The position numbers and the translations under genes were made by a program. Source: Roridomyces roridus (taxonomy: Eukaryota; Basidiomycota; Agaricomycetes; Agaricales; Mycenaceae). Taken from it: DNA of 64,000 bases. Position 1 is the stretch's first letter; each line of letters opens with the position of its first letter. The DNA lies in assembly GCA_029378245.1 (NCBI GenBank), contig JARKIF010000003.1, positions 3,348,001-3,412,000 of the forward strand, read 5' to 3'. A model generated the notes under the pieces. The model had not been told where the DNA came from. It saw only the letters and a program-made list of their open reading frames with translations, and did not search any database. Below are positions 10,947-21,064 of this stretch, one piece after another.

Positions 10947-11200
10947 ATATCTTTGTCTCCGACCACCACCACCAAAACGCGGCCTCTCGCCCGCCTGGCA
11001 CTCCACTCTACTGCCACATGCTCTTCAGACGCCACTGTCTACGGGAAATGCATCTTAGCCACGTACACTGACGTCTCCCAGGACGCGTGCAAGGCCGAGT
11101 TTGCAGGATTCGCGAAATGTCTGCGTGACGCGGTGAGTGTGCATCCGGGTGATAGTTTGTGTGGATGGGGAGGAAATGGCAATATTACTCGTGGTCAGGG
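10947..11200 (+). pseudogene. degenerate copy of the twin-CX9C protein gene
   Basis: The segment is about 90 per cent identical to the first exon of the gene at 13910-14957 and keeps both CX9C motifs (CSSDATVYGKC and CKAEFAGFAKC). Three independent lesions argue it is dead. The start codon is ATA (10947-10949) where the other copy has ATG. The intron (donor GTGAGT at 11133) has lost its acceptor: the intact copy has acttag before ATGGGG, this copy has only gtgtgg. The stop after MGRKW has changed from TGA to CAA. An upstream in-frame ATG (10851) leaves an open frame, so an aberrant product cannot be fully excluded. Confidence 0.75.
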
Positions 11201-11511
11201 AAAGGGACAAGTAATACGAACTACTCTGGATGTCGACTGTGGGTTTTGCCAACACTCTCCACTTGCAACGATCGGCCAGTATCAATTTGATGTACAGCGT
11301 ACGACTCACTGTAACTAGGATGGACGAGAGAACAGCGGGAATGACTTTGATTGGCAGATACGCCACACGCAGGGCAAGATGATCTGTCGCTCGGTCGGAG
11401 AATCGGGCAACGAACATGTGTCCTCCCGCTGGTCAGTTGATTATAAGCCCAAGTAACGATGGATTCCCAAATTCTCCTTGCTTCTCCTCTACCCCGCGCG
11501 GGACGCCGGCC
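11201..11511. other. intergenic / promoter of the glycoprotein gene
   Basis: About 310 bp. The first part still resembles the tail of the CX9C duplication. No clear TATA box; a pyrimidine-rich tract (cttctcctctacc) lies just before the ATG at 11512. Confidence 0.4.
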
Positions 11512-12899
11512 ATGAGCGTTGTCGTCGTCGACGATCGTGACCCCCGGATTCAATATAGCCCCTCCACTGGCTGGAAACAGGGCGGCCGGTTCGAACAGTA
11601 TCTGGCCACCACGACGGTCGCGGCGGGGAGCGGTAGCACGGCGAGTTTTTCTTTTCAAGGTGGGCACCGTGGCCATTTAGGGTGCCTGCAGCTTACTGAT
11701 TTGTGGCGCTGACAGCGACTTCCGTTGCAGTTTATGGGACGGTCGACCAAGGAAGCTCAACGATGTCGTTCGCTCTCGACGGGGGAGTGCCCTCGGTATT
11801 CGATGCTACATCTTCGATCCTAGGCATTGTCCACCACCAACCCCTCTTCCTGTCTGGATCCCTCCCGGATGGCCAGCATTCGCTGGTGATGACGCAGGAG
11901 TCCGGCGTCAAATTTATCTTCCTTGACTATATCCTATGCAATACGACATCGTCTGCGGGAAACATACTCTTCTTCGACGACAGCGATTCCCGATTGGAGT
12001 ATTCACAGGGCTGGAACGTGGCCCCTGGCTCTGAACAGTATCTTCAGAATACGGCGCACAGCTGTGGATCAGACGAGTGTACGGTAGCTCTGAATTTCGA
12101 AGGTGCGATGACTAGAGATTCCAAGGTTTTATCATCTGATGTCACCGGAAGGCAATACATTGACTATGTACGGCGATTTTGGAGCCAACGCTACCGGCGC
12201 CCCTTCGACTTTCAACGCGTCTATCACTGTTGACAATGAACCGCCGACACCCATACAATTCTTCCCTCGAGCTGCTCACCCTCAACCAACCTCCAACTTT
12301 GAGACCTACAGCACTCAATTAACGCCGGGGTCCCACCGAGCCGTCCTCACTACCCATCAAGCCGACCAGTTCCTGCTCGACTACTTTGTAGCTGAAGCTC
12401 CCACGGCCCCGGCAGTACCTGCCCCGAGCCAAAGTAGCCTCCAGCCCACTAGTACTTTCACCCCAAACGCCTCCCACTCCCACTCGCCTTCGGCTCCGAA
12501 CTTCGAGGCTCCGCCCTCGAAAATACCGGTTGCAGCCATCGTCGGAATCGCCGTCGGCGGTCTCGTATTCCTGATCCTGCTCTTGGTTGCACTGGTCTCG
12601 TGGAGACGGAGAGCGAGACGTCTGGATGGTGCCATGAGACACGATCTGGATCCGTTCAGTGAGTTGGGTGGTTTCTTCTTTCCCTTTTCAATCGAGATCG
12701 GCTGCATACTTACACGTCTCCAGCCGACCACGCTGTCGACGAGACGGTGTATCCGTACGACCCATCAACGCCTCCCCCAGCCTACCGGAAATTGGTGCCA
12801 CCCGAGATGATTGTCGACTCCAATCCCATACCGAGTGGCAGCAATCCCTCGCGGACGCAGAATCAAGTGGACACAATTCGAGAGAAACAGCCGGTCTAA
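11512..12899 (+). CDS. single-pass membrane glycoprotein with two beta-sandwich-like repeats
   Basis: Four exons (11512-11659, 11731-12102, 12152-12658, 12724-12899) total 1203 nt, giving 400 residues with phase preserved. Two related extracellular repeats start VVVVDDRDPRIQYS and ILFFDDSDSRLEYS, each followed by a G-W and an EQYL motif. Then comes a Ser/Thr/Pro-rich stalk with N-glycosylation sequons, a transmembrane helix (about residue 270; AAIVGIAVGGLVFLILLLV), a basic stop-transfer (SWRRRARR), and a short cytosolic tail. No N-terminal signal peptide is evident from this ATG; in this protein type the first domain often starts right at the Met, so the start may be real or an upstream exon may be missing. 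This architecture is abundant in Agaricomycetes and functionally uncharacterised; a carbohydrate- or surface-binding role is inference. Confidence 0.85.
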
Positions 12900-13909
12900 T
12901 CCAGTGAACCCGAATTTTCGACTGGACTTACTGGGAGACTTCACTGTTTGGAAGTGGAGCCAAAAAAGGAGCTGTCTCTGAATGCGGACAGCATTGTGAC
13001 GAGTGATCCTTTTGGTATTTGGAATGAAATATTATTCGGAACCTTGATCATTTGGATACCATCTGACGTTCACCGTGTATCAAATTGCAAGTATGTACAT
13101 ATAGCAGAAGACGACACACCTGGACATAGCTCTGCCATCAGCAACTCCGGAATCGAACGAAAACAGACAGATGGTGAGACAAGCGGCAGTGCGCGTTAGA
13201 TTTGCCGCGAGTGGCATTCATAGGGAAGAGAGCAAGTAATTGAACTTGGTTTGAGTGTTGAGCTCAAGTTGAGCTGGCGGCATCTGATCAAACGGTATCA
13301 CCTTCCTCGAAAAAGGGTGAGGTTTTGTAGACAAAGTGCCTCAGAATGAACCACCCGAAGCATGCCGAAGCCCTCCGATGCGATGCCGCTGATGTCTCGA
13401 GCTGACAAATCTGTTCCGGATGTGAAACGACTCCAACCGGCTCCCTGCCAGTTCAATTACGGAAAACGTGCTATGAATGCGCTCACGAGCAAAGTTGAAT
13501 TTTTCCTCTGGCAATCGGGTCAAGATACCCGATGAGAGCCAGAGCAGCTAAAATGCCCACAGTGATGCCGAAGCTCAGTGGAGTTCCAGGTTCCTCGGTG
13601 TCCCTCATGACGACGAATCTCCACACAACGCCGACGGCGAGAGAGTGCTTTTATAATTAGGCTTTCAAATCTGCAAGGTCAGTCAGTGAAACCCTGAATT
13701 TTGAAATCAGATGCGGCAGCGATGGCCTTGATCATCTCGACTCCCTCGACCGCAGTACCAGGGATTTCTCGATACTCATACCATTTCTCCCGACTTTCAC
13801 TACATAATTGGGTCTCTGGGGCGACATTGAATGTCATGTATTTTCCTGTCTGCTCTGTGGGGAAGACTGGCAGGGATTCTCGGAAATCAATGATCCCATC
13901 AGCTGACTC
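12900..13909. other. intergenic
   Basis: No supported gene. A 41-codon minus-strand frame (about 13490-13610, starting MRDTEEPG) contains a hydrophobic stretch SFGITVGILAALALIGYL; it is too short and isolated to call. Confidence 0.4.
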
Positions 13910-14957
13910 ATGTCTTTGTCTCTGACCACCACCACCAAAACGCGGCCTCTAGCCCACCTGGCGCTCCACTCAACTGCCACATGCTCTGCACACGCTACTG
14001 TCTATGGCAAATGCATCTTAGCCACCTACACGGACGTCTCCAAGGACGCGTGCAAGGCCGAGTTTGCGGGATTCGCGAAATGTCTGCGTGACGCGGTTAG
14101 TGATGCCAATGTCCGGTTCAGAACCGATCCGAACATGTGCGAACCCCGAACCGGACCCACGGTGCGGTTCGATGGGACGGGCTGAACCTGCACCGGACCT
14201 GAGGTGCGGTTCGGGGTTCAAAGAATCTGAAGAATGTTGAACCTGTGCGCACCGGTGCGAACCTGTCCGAACCCGTGCCCGAATCGGCCGATTCAGATCA
14301 CCAAAATGCAAGTTTTGATGCTTCGGCTCCAGTCGCGGATGATTTCGGGTAACATCGGCATCATTTGCCGCCGATAGGCATTGATAGTACAGACAGGAGC
14401 CATGATATCGCGGGCTCGGCAGGCTCGGCAGCATGTGATTGGAACGAAGATGATTTGATAGAAGCATCGGCAGCTCCAAAGCATCTGCCTCAACGGTCAA
14501 ATGCAAAAATCACTGCAACTGCTGAACAGCCTTGATCAGCTCCCTTATCTTCATGCGCTCCGGCACGCCACTGAATACAACCCTGAGACAGCAAGTCTGG
14601 GGTTAATGTTGCTTATAATCACTTTCTATTTGAACCATGCTGCCACTATATTCACATCAGGCTTGGAACAGTTCATTTTTGCAGGCTCATCGGGGCAGGA
14701 AAAAAATTAGGTTCGAACCTCAGCGAACCTGTTCGAACCCCAGACCGAACCTGCGGCGCACCGAACCCCAGGTCCGGTCCGGGGTTCAGAGATTTTGACG
14801 AACCGAACCGTAGGTGCGGTTCGGGGTTCGAAAAATTTGGGCCTGAACCGAACAAGACCGGACCGCGGCAACACTAGACGCGGTGAGTGGGCTCTTTCTT
14901 GACTTCTGGGACTGGCTGACTCATAGTATGTGTACTTAGATGGGGAGGAAATGGTGA
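13910..14957 (+). CDS. small twin-CX9C mitochondrial protein (NDUFAF8-like)
   Basis: Two exons: 13910-14095 (62 codons) and 14940-14957 (MGRKW, stop), total 67 residues. Two CX9C motifs are visible (CSAHATVYGKC, CKAEFAGFAKC), the pattern of proteins oxidatively folded by Mia40 in the mitochondrial intermembrane space. The spacing, the YGKC and EF..F.KC context and the size resemble the complex I assembly factor NDUFAF8; that assignment is by motif only. The 844 bp intron is mostly a MITE (14098-14876). Without it and one target duplication the intron would be 57 bp, from GTGAGT (14883) to acttag (14939). The present donor just after codon 62 reads GTTAGT, made from the duplicated GT plus the first bases of the MITE. 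Function is probably retained. Confidence 0.8.
14098..14876. mobile_element. 779 bp hAT MITE at a splice donor
   Basis: Perfect 8 bp target duplication GACGCGGT (14090-14097 and 14877-14884), the hAT signature. Ends are TAGTGATGCC and, inverted, TAGTGTTGCC. Both arms (about 170 bp each) are irregular repeats of CGAACC/CCGGTTC. The core (about 14290-14700) has no coding capacity. Confidence 0.9.
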
Positions 14958-15449
14958 TGCGTGCCCGTGGGCGAGCGAATGGATACATATCCTCCTCTCC
15001 GACTGTGCATGTCGATTCTCGAGTCGTCGCCTGTGCATCAGTATACTCGAATCCTAGCACGGAGATTGAAGCCATGCCATCGAACCTAATCCTCCTCTGT
15101 GTATTCCGACCGTCCTCTCCAAGATCTCCTCGTCTTTCGTGCCACAAACCGTTTTCGCGCTCGGGCACATGAGCGCTGAGGATCTTGCCGGTTTATTTAA
15201 AACCATCTTCGGCTGGCTGGCTGGTTTGCGGTTCAGTGCAGAGCGTCGGACAACTCGTCTCGGGGAGGACGATATTGGTGTCGGTGCTACCCGAATACTC
15301 ATGTGAGTCTCGTCCTTCGCATTTCTCAGTGTCCTTGGACTACGCCAGGCCGCTTGGCAGCAGGGATACAAGGTGGTATACATATCGGTACGTGATACAT
15401 CTAGGGCATTATCTATAGTCTTGACTCCAGTCAGCGGGCACGCATGACT
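14958..15449. other. unresolved, possibly a gene fragment
   Basis: On the plus strand about 15080-15303 is open in a frame reading ...ISSSFVPQTVFALGHM... then SAEDLAGLFKTIFGWLAGL. This has real-protein character, but no upstream or downstream exon could be joined to it and no family is recognised. It may be a remnant. Nothing else seen. Confidence 0.3.
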
Positions 15450-16484
15450 TTACGGGAGAAGTAACACACAGGATTGCCTCGGGACCCATCCAGCTTCTTC
15501 CATTCCAGTCACCTCCCTTTGACGTCGACGCATCAACTCCTGAACCAAATCACACCTGCCCCGATGCTTCTCCCACAAACCGGGATAATACTTCGACCTC
15601 TGATCGAGCTTGATACGTCGGTGACATCCTCCACAGACAACCTCGCGCGGCGTGAGGCTTCCCGGGAGGATGTACGGATCTGATTCGAGGATGAGACGGC
15701 GTTGGGATTCTGTGTGGGCGGATTTCTTGTGGGGGCGGGGACGGCGGGTGCGTGGGATGGAGCGAGGGCGTGGAGGCGCACTGGGATGCCGGATGGCCGT
15801 GAGAGGCGGGAGGGAGGAGGAGCGTGAGCAGGGGCTACTCGATGACGATGTGGTCCCACTGTGGGCGCTGATGGACGATGGCGGCGATGGACTCCGAGGC
15901 GGGTGGTTATCGTCGGAGAGGGAGGAGGAGCGCGAGCATGGGCTGCTCGATACAGACGTGATCCATGCCGGCGATGGACTTCGGGAATTACGATCCGCGT
16001 CCTCGTTGCCATGAACGAGCATCGAGATGGGAATCTGGCTTCGCCACACCCGCGGTGTGGCGTCGGGTATCTCGTGTGGGCGTAGCGTATGGTCTCGCTC
16101 TACCGCCTTTTCAGTGGCACTCCCCGCACTGCGACCTGCGCAAGTGACTGCGTGTTGGCTGACAAGGCTCGAAATACTCTCGAGCGGGTTGAGCCCCGAA
16201 AACTCGAAAACATGCGAGCATCCGGGACGTCCGCAGGTATTGCGGAAGGTGGTTAGTTGTCCAGGGAACAGTGCTGGAGAGGCCGAGTCGTGCATGTGTG
16301 GCGTAACACGTTTCGAGGGTGTGGGCGGTGGTCGGGAGAAAGGTTGCAAGTATGGCGAAAGACGCACAGCGGCATATTTATGGCCTTTTAAAGTCACTGT
16401 GAGTCCAAACGCCTTTGTTCTCAGGTTGTTCTTCTGATATTTGTGGGCGCACAAAAATGCAGGGCCGGGATCTTCCGTTGGCAA
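15450..16484 (-). CDS. hypothetical protein with two Cys/His zinc-binding motifs
   Basis: Single-exon frame of up to 344 codons. The first motif is CGRPGCSHVF followed by SQHAVTC; the second, near the C-terminus, is CGGCHRRIKLD followed by W-E-K-H-x4-C. Each is a C-x2/4-C ... H-x3/4-C arrangement that could hold zinc. Between them lies a low-complexity stretch of Ser and Pro with repeated CSRSSSL, typical of a disordered linker. The start is uncertain: the internal Met of MHDSASPALF (about residue 65) sits directly before the first motif and is an attractive alternative. Proteins of this layout with a W..H....C second motif are seen in basidiomycetes without known function; nuclear nucleic-acid binding is conjecture. 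Confidence 0.65.
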   Translation of the reverse strand: MPTEDPGPAFLCAHKYQKNNLRTKAFGLTVTLKGHKYAAVRLSPYLQPFSRPPPTPSKRVTPHMHDSASPALFPGQLTTFRNTCGRPGCSHVFEFSGLNPLESISSLVSQHAVTCAGRSAGSATEKAVERDHTLRPHEIPDATPRVWRSQIPISMLVHGNEDADRNSRSPSPAWITSVSSSPCSRSSSLSDDNHPPRSPSPPSSISAHSGTTSSSSSPCSRSSSLPPLTAIRHPSAPPRPRSIPRTRRPRPHKKSAHTESQRRLILESDPYILPGSLTPREVVCGGCHRRIKLDQRSKYYPGLWEKHRGRCDLVQELMRRRQREVTGMEEAGWVPRQSCVLLLP

Positions 16485-16985
16485 TATAAACCGTGGCGGT
16501 ACTGGCGGCCGTTATCAGCACCGGGACACTCGGCAGCGGGAAAATCGCCATGTAGCGTCACGGCTGTAGTCTCAAATGTACTTCGTCCCCTCCTGACTTC
16601 CTCCCTGCATCCGTCCGGCCTCAACTTATGGCACCGACCTGCTGCGAATGAACACGGAGACCCGATTCACTGGATGATGAACGATGCATCGCCGACTCGA
16701 CCCAGAAGGCCATTGGGGCGCATGGAGATCATCTTTCTCGCGCTCAAGGAGTCTATCATTTTTCGGCGTCTCAGATTTAGAAAGGGACTGCCCGTTTTGG
16801 TCAGAGGACAAGGATATCAATTACAAGCGCTCGCTATTCTGCAGCTGTGGGTCCCGAACGTCATGGGGCGTCCAGTCTTTTGTTCTCGTTGCCGTTGTGG
16901 GCGCCCATACGGATGTAAGCGTCTGGAAACATGTGGTCATATAATGCTCATCAGTTTCGAACTCGAAACCAGCTATGTACTCCAT
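16485..16985. other. intergenic
   Basis: Spacer between two minus-strand genes: promoter region of the zinc-motif gene and 3' flank of the NmrA-like gene. No coding signal. Confidence 0.5.
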
Positions 16986-18167
16986 TCACTTCCGAAGGTT
17001 GGCGAACCTCTCCTTGTACGGCACCGGCACCTTCCCTCCCAGTAGCTCCCCAATGTACGTCTTGAACGAAATCGGGTGGAAATCGGGGTACAACTGCGAC
17101 GCGTCCAGGTATCCCAGATAAGCGGCATACTGTGGCGTATTGTCGCCCCGGACGTATTTGCTGTACTTGTAGTCCTCTGTCCAGACTCCCCTTTGGACGA
17201 GGAACTCGTCGGGGCTGGCAGCGAGGGCGGCGACGGCTTGCGCACGGGAGATGGCCATCTCTTCGGCGGAGATCTTGGAAGTTGCGCCCACCGGTGAGCC
17301 GTAGTCCTGAGATATAAATTCGAACGACTCACCTCTTTCACCGGTATAACCTCCCCTGATGTCTCTTTCATAATCGCCAAGATCTCCTTCTGTGAGAGGA
17401 CGTCACTGTACGTCGCGACGAACTTGTTCAGAGTGCGCGGATCTTGAATTATGCGAGCGACGTAGCGTCCGATATCACGCAGGTCCGTAAGCATATTCGG
17501 GGCGGCCCCGCCGGCGTACAACTCGAGATTCGGAAGGAGTGAAGCATAGTCCACACACCCGGAGGGAAGGCGAGGGAAACTGATTTGATGCCAATACCCA
17601 ACGTCGATGACGGTGAAGGGGAGGAATAGCTTTCGGACGTGCTGGTAGACCTCTTCTTTCTGCACTCTCTCTCATCAACATACTCATTTTTACGCGGGCA
17701 AGGAAGGGAGGAAGAGAGGAATTCACTCACGCTATCACGCAGCGCCATAACACCACCAGGTGGAGCGACGATTGTGAATGCACACGGAACGAACCGCTTG
17801 ATACCCGCCTCTTTGGCCGCAGTGGCGAGGTTGATCTGCGCCGTCTGGCTGCCTGCATCGATTGCGCTGATCAGGACGTCCACGCCCGCGAGATGGGCTG
17901 TGAGCTCGGCTATGGGGGCGGCGATGTCGACTACGCGGATTTTGATGCCTTGTGCACGGAGATTGTCTACCTTGGCGTTGGTGGCGGAAGACGGGCGGAC
18001 GAGCACCTCGATTGAAGCCTTGCAAAGGGATGATAAGTCAATTTCAAATGGCGGAGAATGGTATGCATAACACTGACGAATGCATCACGAGCTTCGAGAA
18101 GGCCGTTTAAGATGGAGTCGCCGGTTTCGCCCGTTGCACCCAAGAGGAGGACTGTTTGCTTGCTCAT
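16986..18167 (-). CDS. NmrA-like / isoflavone-reductase-family NAD(P)-binding protein
   Basis: Four exons (18167-18078, 18018-17731, 17659-17333, 17273-16986; total 993 nt, 330 residues, phases consistent). The N-terminus carries a dinucleotide-binding glycine motif, LLGATGETG, directly after the start MSKQTV. A Rossmann-type core follows (IKIRVVDI, GVDVLISAID, AGIKRFVPCAF), then the conserved C-terminal half with F-x-V-I-D-V-G-Y-W. Relatives of this PF05368/PF13460 group reduce small aromatic or quinone substrates with NADPH or act as redox sensors; no substrate can be deduced. The catalytic lysine of true isoflavone reductases could not be placed with confidence. Introns are 59, 71 and 59 bp with GT-AG borders. 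It is a solitary gene and intact as read. Confidence 0.88.
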
Positions 18168-19523
18168 GACGATGGGAGATATTTGGAATTGAAAGCCCCT
18201 TCCTTCTTTTTATACAGGGGACATGGGTAAGAATAGCCTAGTTCGGACTCAAGAGGACAAATCCCTTGATGTCCGGGAAATGACTAATTGGGAGTGATTT
18301 CAACTAGGGATCAAGGATGGCGTCAGACTAGCATTGAATTCATTGAACCGTTCCGGATTCTGGTCAAAACGGAACCATTCTTCGAAGTTCAAACATTTGC
18401 CGACTCTGATCATTGACCTTGCATTGACCACTAAGTAGTAATCTTTACCCCGCGTCGCTGTTCCCGGCCCTTACCCTGTATTTACGTCGAATGAAGCCGC
18501 GCGAAGCCTCCATGGGCAGCGAAAAAAGCGGCGAGTACCCTATACTACGAATGTCTACGGTAATACCTCGGATCGAACGAAGAGCCATCACCGACTTTAA
18601 GTTGGGAGCAGCGGGTTGCTGGTTGGACTGGTTCCTAGGGTTCCATTTCGAGTTGGCCGAGGAAAGGAACCAACTTCGACCAAGAACCGGCGCTGCAACA
18701 GGTATTCACTCTTGAGAAAGAACTAAAACGGGGGGTAAAAGCAAAGAAGACCTAAAGCTGCACCTGGATCCGAACCAGCAAAGGGAGTGGGCAGTGGGTT
18801 GCAATTGACGGATCTACACTCAGACATGTCAGTCGAGTTCACATTACCTCTGTAGACGAAATACACTGAACTTGGTTGCTATCACTAACTTGCCTTTCCC
18901 CAGATTCGAAAAGGTACTGTGAACGCGATCCGCCCGCCAGTGACTTCCATTCTGAATATGTCTACCGGTCTGTGCGATACTTACTCCAGTCTTGGATCGA
19001 ACTTTTGAAGGCTTGCAAACTGAATCACTCTTGAAGGCTCAGACTACAGTGCAAGCATAAATTTACTCTGGGAGAACTCAGAAAACGGAAAAAAGAGGAG
19101 CTTTTCGCCAATTGCTACAACTCGAGTCGAACGAGCAAGCAGAGCGTATGAGGAGAGCTGCGGTCGCAAGAAGTCGACCGTGGTTCTGGCTTTGGCCGAA
19201 AGCTGCATAGTCCAAATTCTAAGCTCACTGTAAGTAGTTGAATGCTCCGTGTTGGCTCCGTGGCTTGCTGAGGTATCCATCAGAGATCTGTGATGCATCA
19301 GAGTGAGAGTGCCGTCATCACCGGCACCTGACACAGTGACACTGCCTCTTTCCTTCACACCACCACACACCGACTCTGTCAGTTTCTCAGTGCGGTGGAT
19401 GAATTCGTGCTCGGTTCACTTTGGTCCAGTCTGACCGCCCGTCTCAACCATCTCTGGGGTGTTCTGTACTATCCTTTGGAGACGACATCGAGTCTTCGTA
19501 CACACACCAGCGGTAAGTACTCT
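18168..19523. other. intergenic with a diverged repeat
   Basis: Promoter side of the NmrA-like gene plus 3' flank of the fucosyltransferase-like gene. About 19125-19290 resembles 21880-22045 in the same orientation (shared gaagtcgacc.tgg and tatccatcag.gat.tgtgatg). No gene found. Confidence 0.45.
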
Positions 19524-21064
19524 CTAGTGTGTATTTTCTAGATGAATCGGATCGTCAGAGGATCGCGCTTGTCGATCAAGCGCTCGTATACGATATTGGC
19601 CGTGAAAGAAGACCACTGCGCGTTCGCTGAGCTCGAATACGGGAAGCGACACAAAAAGGCTCACCCCATTACCCAGGAACACCTCGGCCTTGCGCCCAAT
19701 CTCCATGTCAACGGCCATCCCTACATCTCTCTGCTCCCGATCTAGCACCAAATCCTGCGTCGAGACGATTCTCGCCCACCCATCTCCGCGAAGGTCCTCC
19801 CTTAGCTCGTCGATCCACCCGCCCTTTTCGTTCGTCAGGATGTACACCACATCCAACGTGCCCACGTTCTCCTTGCCATGATAATCCCTCCTCACCTCCG
19901 CAGCCTTCCGTACGATGTGCGCGCGGTCCGCAAAACATCGTGCTCGAGCTCGCTCCTCCCTCCCCGGTGTATCATCCTGATCGAGCCGATCCAGCAGGTG
20001 CGGAAACTGGTTCCAGCTGTAAAACCCCATATTCTGCGAGACAAGAGAGCCGCAATGCCCCTCGTAATCTCCACGCCGGATGTGGATCGCAAGTACTCGA
20101 TGAAATGGCTCGCGTGAGGTGTGCTGGCTTTCTTGCTCTGGCGTGAAGAGATGCTGATTCCGCTCGACCGCAGCACCAACGATCGGGGAAGCCTTCAACA
20201 GCCTCGAAATCGGGGATGCCGCAAACGAATCCCAAAGGGAGAGGAGTCGGGTGCTGCCCCAAATACCTAGATCGAAAACCTGCGGGAACCAATCGCCCTC
20301 ATCCTGCGGGACAATCTCGATACACCCCTCGGGTGCGTCTCGGAGGATAGCCTGCCAGTAGACGAGCGTGTCGTCCCCTGGGGCGTAGGCGATTCCTGGC
20401 TTGACGTCGCGTGTGTTTAGGAGCCGGCGCTCTTCGGGCGGGCAGACGACGTCGAACCACGCTGACGAGATGGAGCGCGGTGCGCCGCCGTCAGGCTCGA
20501 AAGGCCCACCCGATACGGGGCCAGCAACGAGCGCGGGGAGCGGCGTGCGGGGGACCACCTCATGGGATTCGTCTGTTGGCCAGGGATAGTGCTGTTGTGC
20601 CCAGAAGTAGTCTTGGAAGACGTATCCACGCCCAGAGACATATGCTAGGTGCGCGGACATTAGCCTGTCTTTCTTCTCAGCTCATTCATTTGTGGCAGGG
20701 ATAGAGAGACGCACACGTCGCTGAATACATTATTCCAGCCCACTGCATTCATCTGATTCGAAAACTTGACGTAGCGCCCTGTCTTGCCTTCCGGGAAGGG
20801 GAGCGACAGATTATGTTGAGGGAGACCCTCTTCCCATTTGCGCAGCGCGGTGTACTTTGGGGCACCGTTATTTTCATCGTCGTGGTTGTCGGGCGTTGTA
20901 CCGGAGATGCTGCCCTTGGAACCACCGAGATTCATCCTCACGAGCCTTGACAAGAACTCGCTGTCGGATCGGTAGACCCAGAAGACGAGTGGGGTCGTGA
21001 AGAAGAGGAGGAGGAGTAAGAGGCTCCAGCGAGGGCGGCGGCGGAAGGTGTGGAGAAGAGACAT
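19524..21064 (-). CDS. type II membrane protein, GDP-fucose O-fucosyltransferase-like
   Basis: Two exons (21064-20715 and 20664-19524) total 1491 nt, 496 residues. A short basic N-terminus (MSLLHTFRRRPRW) is followed by one hydrophobic segment (SLLLLLLFFTTPLVFWV), the signal-anchor layout of Golgi glycosyltransferases. The luminal domain has WNNVFSDV...AHLAYVSGRGYVFQDY, an HIRRGDY motif about 60 per cent along (the Arg that binds GDP in O-FucT enzymes), and a C-terminal EVFLGNG.SLFVS block. These are the landmarks of the PF10250 O-fucosyltransferase fold. The start at 21064 is chosen because it opens directly on the signal anchor; a longer upstream frame lacks support. The acceptor is unknown; large families of such proteins exist in mushrooms. 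Confidence 0.82.

Noticed and set aside
13490..13610. Small minus-strand frame with a membrane-like segment
   Set aside because: 41 codons only, no neighbours or conserved pattern; reported in the intergenic entry but not called.
17307..17332. 26 bp intron in the NmrA-like gene (would add DYGSPVGATSK)
   Set aside because: Too short for a spliceosomal intron; the next acceptor gives a 59 bp intron and keeps the phase.
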